Source of the DNA: Flammeovirgaceae bacterium | GTDB taxonomy: Bacteria > Bacteroidota > Bacteroidia > Cytophagales > Cyclobacteriaceae | NCBI GenBank assembly: GCA_003228395.1 | Contig: QIDJ01000132.1 | Coordinates: 1 to 16,908, forward strand | Direction: 5' to 3' | Length of the DNA stretch: 16,908 nt | Shown here: positions 15,203 through 16,908 of the stretch, one piece after another | How the letters are laid out: the number at the start of each line of letters is the position of its first letter | How positions within the stretch are numbered: position 1 is the stretch's first letter | The notes under the pieces: model-generated | What the model saw: only the letters and a program-made list of their open reading frames with translations | What the model was told of the DNA's origin: nothing | Databases searched by the model: none | Translations under genes and position numbers: made by a program

Positions 15203-15941
15203 AACGCTTATTCTTGTTGTAATATTTCAAACCAATGCAGTGTCTGCACGGCCGCTGCTTGACAGTTTGGACGTAGCTATCAATAATAAAGAAATTTCAT
15301 ATCGCGTAAAGCAGGCTGATACACTAAAATTTACCTACCGCGAACTTGATCGTAACAGGCTTGAGCGCTTTCATTCAGACGCCGATTTCAACTATCGCAT
15401 GAGAACCCAGAAAGGACCAACATTGTGGGACAGGATTTTACTATGGCTCGGTGAATTTATCAACCGGCTCCTGTACGCAAGGGGCAGCACCTCAGCAGGC
15501 AAGTTTATCATTTACAGCCTGATCATCGGCGCACTGATTTTCTCTGTGCTGAAACTCCTGAATGTCAGCCCGTCAAAACTTATCATTAAACCCGCATCGA
15601 AAAACCTGCCATTCAAAATAGCACATGAAAATATTCATGAAATTCCGTTCGAATCCCGGATAGAAGAAGCGCTTGAAAACAAGAACTACAAACTTGCTAT
15701 CCGGTTATATTACTTGTTTGCCTTAAAAAAACTTACAGATTCGGGCTTAATTGAGTGGGCGCCAGGCAAATCCAATCATGATTACATTTATGAATTAAAG
15801 CGAAGGGTTGTTAAAGAAAACTTCAGTTCGCTCAGCCGCCTTTTTGAATATGCCTGGTACGGTGGATTTCAAATTGAAAAATCGTTGTCAGATCAATCGA
15901 GAAAATATGTTAAGCTGATTCTTGCTGACCTGAAAAGCTAA
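15186..15941 (+). CDS. DUF4129 domain-containing membrane protein
   Basis: The 251-residue protein has an N-terminal signal peptide (1-21), a periplasmic part, a membrane segment at about 106-125 (KFIIYSLIIGALIFSVLKLL) and a cytoplasmic C-terminal DUF4129 domain. The last shows the typical KLAIRLYYLFALKKL (169-183) and IEWAPGKSNHDYIYEL (189-204). DUF4129 proteins are usually encoded with MoxR ATPases, DUF58 and DUF4350 proteins; their molecular role is not established. The start overlaps the upstream gene by 17 bases, and the next gene begins one base after the stop codon. Confidence 0.92.
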   Translation: MKKIFKTLILVVIFQTNAVSARPLLDSLDVAINNKEISYRVKQADTLKFTYRELDRNRLERFHSDADFNYRMRTQKGPTLWDRILLWLGEFINRLLYARGSTSAGKFIIYSLIIGALIFSVLKLLNVSPSKLIIKPASKNLPFKIAHENIHEIPFESRIEEALENKNYKLAIRLYYLFALKKLTDSGLIEWAPGKSNHDYIYELKRRVVKENFSSLSRLFEYAWYGGFQIEKSLSDQSRKYVKLILADLKS

Positions 15942-15942
15942 C

Positions 15943-16908
15943 ATGAAGGTAAATAAATATATCGTTATACCGCTGATTTTACTTGCAATGCTGGTCATGA
16001 TGGAATTGTTTTTCCCCAGGCCGGTATCCTGGGAAATCACGCTTTCGAGTGATGACAAAATTCCATACGGCACATTTATACTCAGGGAAACTGTTTCGCC
16101 CATGTTTGCCGGTATCCCGGTGGATTTATCGCGAAGATCATTTTATGAATTGCCGGATTCTTTGACCGGGCATGACAGAAACTTTCTCGTATTGGCTACC
16201 GCATTTAATCCCGGGAAGCAGGATTTTGACGCCATGCTCAAAAAGGTTGAAAAGGGTAGCCATGTGTTAATTTCTGCTTATCTCTTCGGCAATGCAATTT
16301 ACGACTCCCTCGGTATCAAAACGGACGATGTGATCCTGGATAATTTTAAAAATACAGGCAATCCACTGGAATCAGACAGCACCTATATTCGTACGCTGGT
16401 CCCGGATAAAACGGCAGTTTATTATTACAAATACGAAGATCTTCCTGTTAGGTTTGTAATGGACTCTGTACATGGATGGGAAGTACACGCCTGGAATGAA
16501 AACAATGAACCGGTGCTTATCTCCAGATCATTTGGCATGGGAAGGCTAATCCTGAATTCCACCCCGCTGATTTTCACAAATATTTATCTGATAAAACAGC
16601 CTAATCACCAGGTTGCTTCTATGGCGTTGTCATTGCTGCCGGAATTACCGCTGTACTGGAGTGAGTTTTACTCGCGTGGCCGGGGAGAACCTCAAACACC
16701 GCTTCGTTATATTCTTTCCACGTTGCCGTTGAAATGGGCGTATTATGTGCTTATCTTCAGTATGTTATTTTTTGTTTTATTTGAAGCAAAAAGAAAACAA
16801 CGCCCGATACCGGTGCTGGCCCCTCCCCGGAATGAATCACTTGATTTTATTAAAACAATTGGAAATCTGTATTTTGAAAAAGGAGATCATAAAAATTTGG
16901 TTACAAAA
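15943..16908 (+). CDS. DUF4350 domain-containing membrane protein (3' partial)
   Basis: The ATG at 15943 follows the DUF4129 stop by one base, and the frame stays open for 322 codons to the last base of the window. An N-terminal membrane anchor (about 6-24) is followed by WEITLSSDDKIPYGTFILRE, the usual start of the DUF4350 periplasmic domain. A second membrane segment lies near 265-281 (WAYYVLIFSMLFFVLFE), then AKRKQRPIPVLAPPRNESLD and FIKTIGNLYF, a very typical C-terminal block in Bacteroidota members. The remaining few dozen residues lie outside. The DUF4350 domain often resembles ABC-type auxiliary or GldG-like domains. A MoxR ATPase gene is expected next. Confidence 0.9.
   Translation, partial: MKVNKYIVIPLILLAMLVMMELFFPRPVSWEITLSSDDKIPYGTFILRETVSPMFAGIPVDLSRRSFYELPDSLTGHDRNFLVLATAFNPGKQDFDAMLKKVEKGSHVLISAYLFGNAIYDSLGIKTDDVILDNFKNTGNPLESDSTYIRTLVPDKTAVYYYKYEDLPVRFVMDSVHGWEVHAWNENNEPVLISRSFGMGRLILNSTPLIFTNIYLIKQPNHQVASMALSLLPELPLYWSEFYSRGRGEPQTPLRYILSTLPLKWAYYVLIFSMLFFVLFEAKRKQRPIPVLAPPRNESLDFIKTIGNLYFEKGDHKNLVTK

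Overview
The window is a chromosomal segment from a member of the Bacteroidota, most likely a Cytophagales-type organism. This rests on a SusC/SusD outer-membrane pair, lipoproteins with Bacteroidota-style lipoboxes, near-absence of Shine-Dalgarno sequences (A-rich leaders instead), and an exact TTTG-N20-TAnnTTTG promoter upstream of rplU. The family assignments come from reading the proteins; no database was searched.

Layout from left to right. (1) 1-1960, plus strand: the 3' part of an outer-membrane beta-barrel protein, joined by an ATGA overlap to a DUF3179 lipoprotein. (2) 1961-2125: a convergent intergenic region with a strong bidirectional terminator. (3) 2126-6898, minus strand: susD-like then susC-like genes (susC is transcribed first), an orphan nutrient-uptake pair with no enzyme or regulator beside it. 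(4) 6899-7872: a 974-base gene-free stretch that is the most unusual part of the window. It holds a two-copy tandem repeat with nested inverted repeats just upstream of susC, a 234-bp segment bounded by 16-bp inverted repeats, a cluster of GC-rich palindromes, and a terminator for the ribosomal operon. (5) 7873-8463, minus: rplU-rpmA. (6) 8605-13130, minus: a run reading RDD membrane protein, cytochrome b5-like mini-protein, BadF-type sugar kinase, murQ, conserved hypothetical protein, lipoprotein alpha/beta hydrolase. Most junctions overlap or are very short. (7) 13291-16908, plus, divergent from the RDD gene: SpoIIM/DUF95 membrane protein, another multi-pass membrane protein, a DUF4129 protein and a DUF4350 protein cut off by the window end.

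How the genes work together. The kinase and MurQ form a cell-wall amino-sugar salvage module: the kinase makes MurNAc-6-phosphate or GlcNAc-6-phosphate, and MurQ removes the lactyl ether to give GlcNAc-6-phosphate. The RDD, SpoIIM, membrane protein, DUF4129 and DUF4350 genes match a gene set that in Bacteroidota usually continues into a MoxR-family AAA+ ATPase and a DUF58 protein; those two would be expected just beyond the right edge. The remaining genes (SusC/D, DUF3179 and barrel, hydrolase) are surface or periplasmic proteins of unknown substrate.

I see no clear mobile element with a transposase, no CRISPR array, no tRNA or rRNA, and no complete unknown defence system. The best candidates for undescribed biology are the tandem structured element in the susC leader and the conserved hypothetical protein translationally coupled to murQ.
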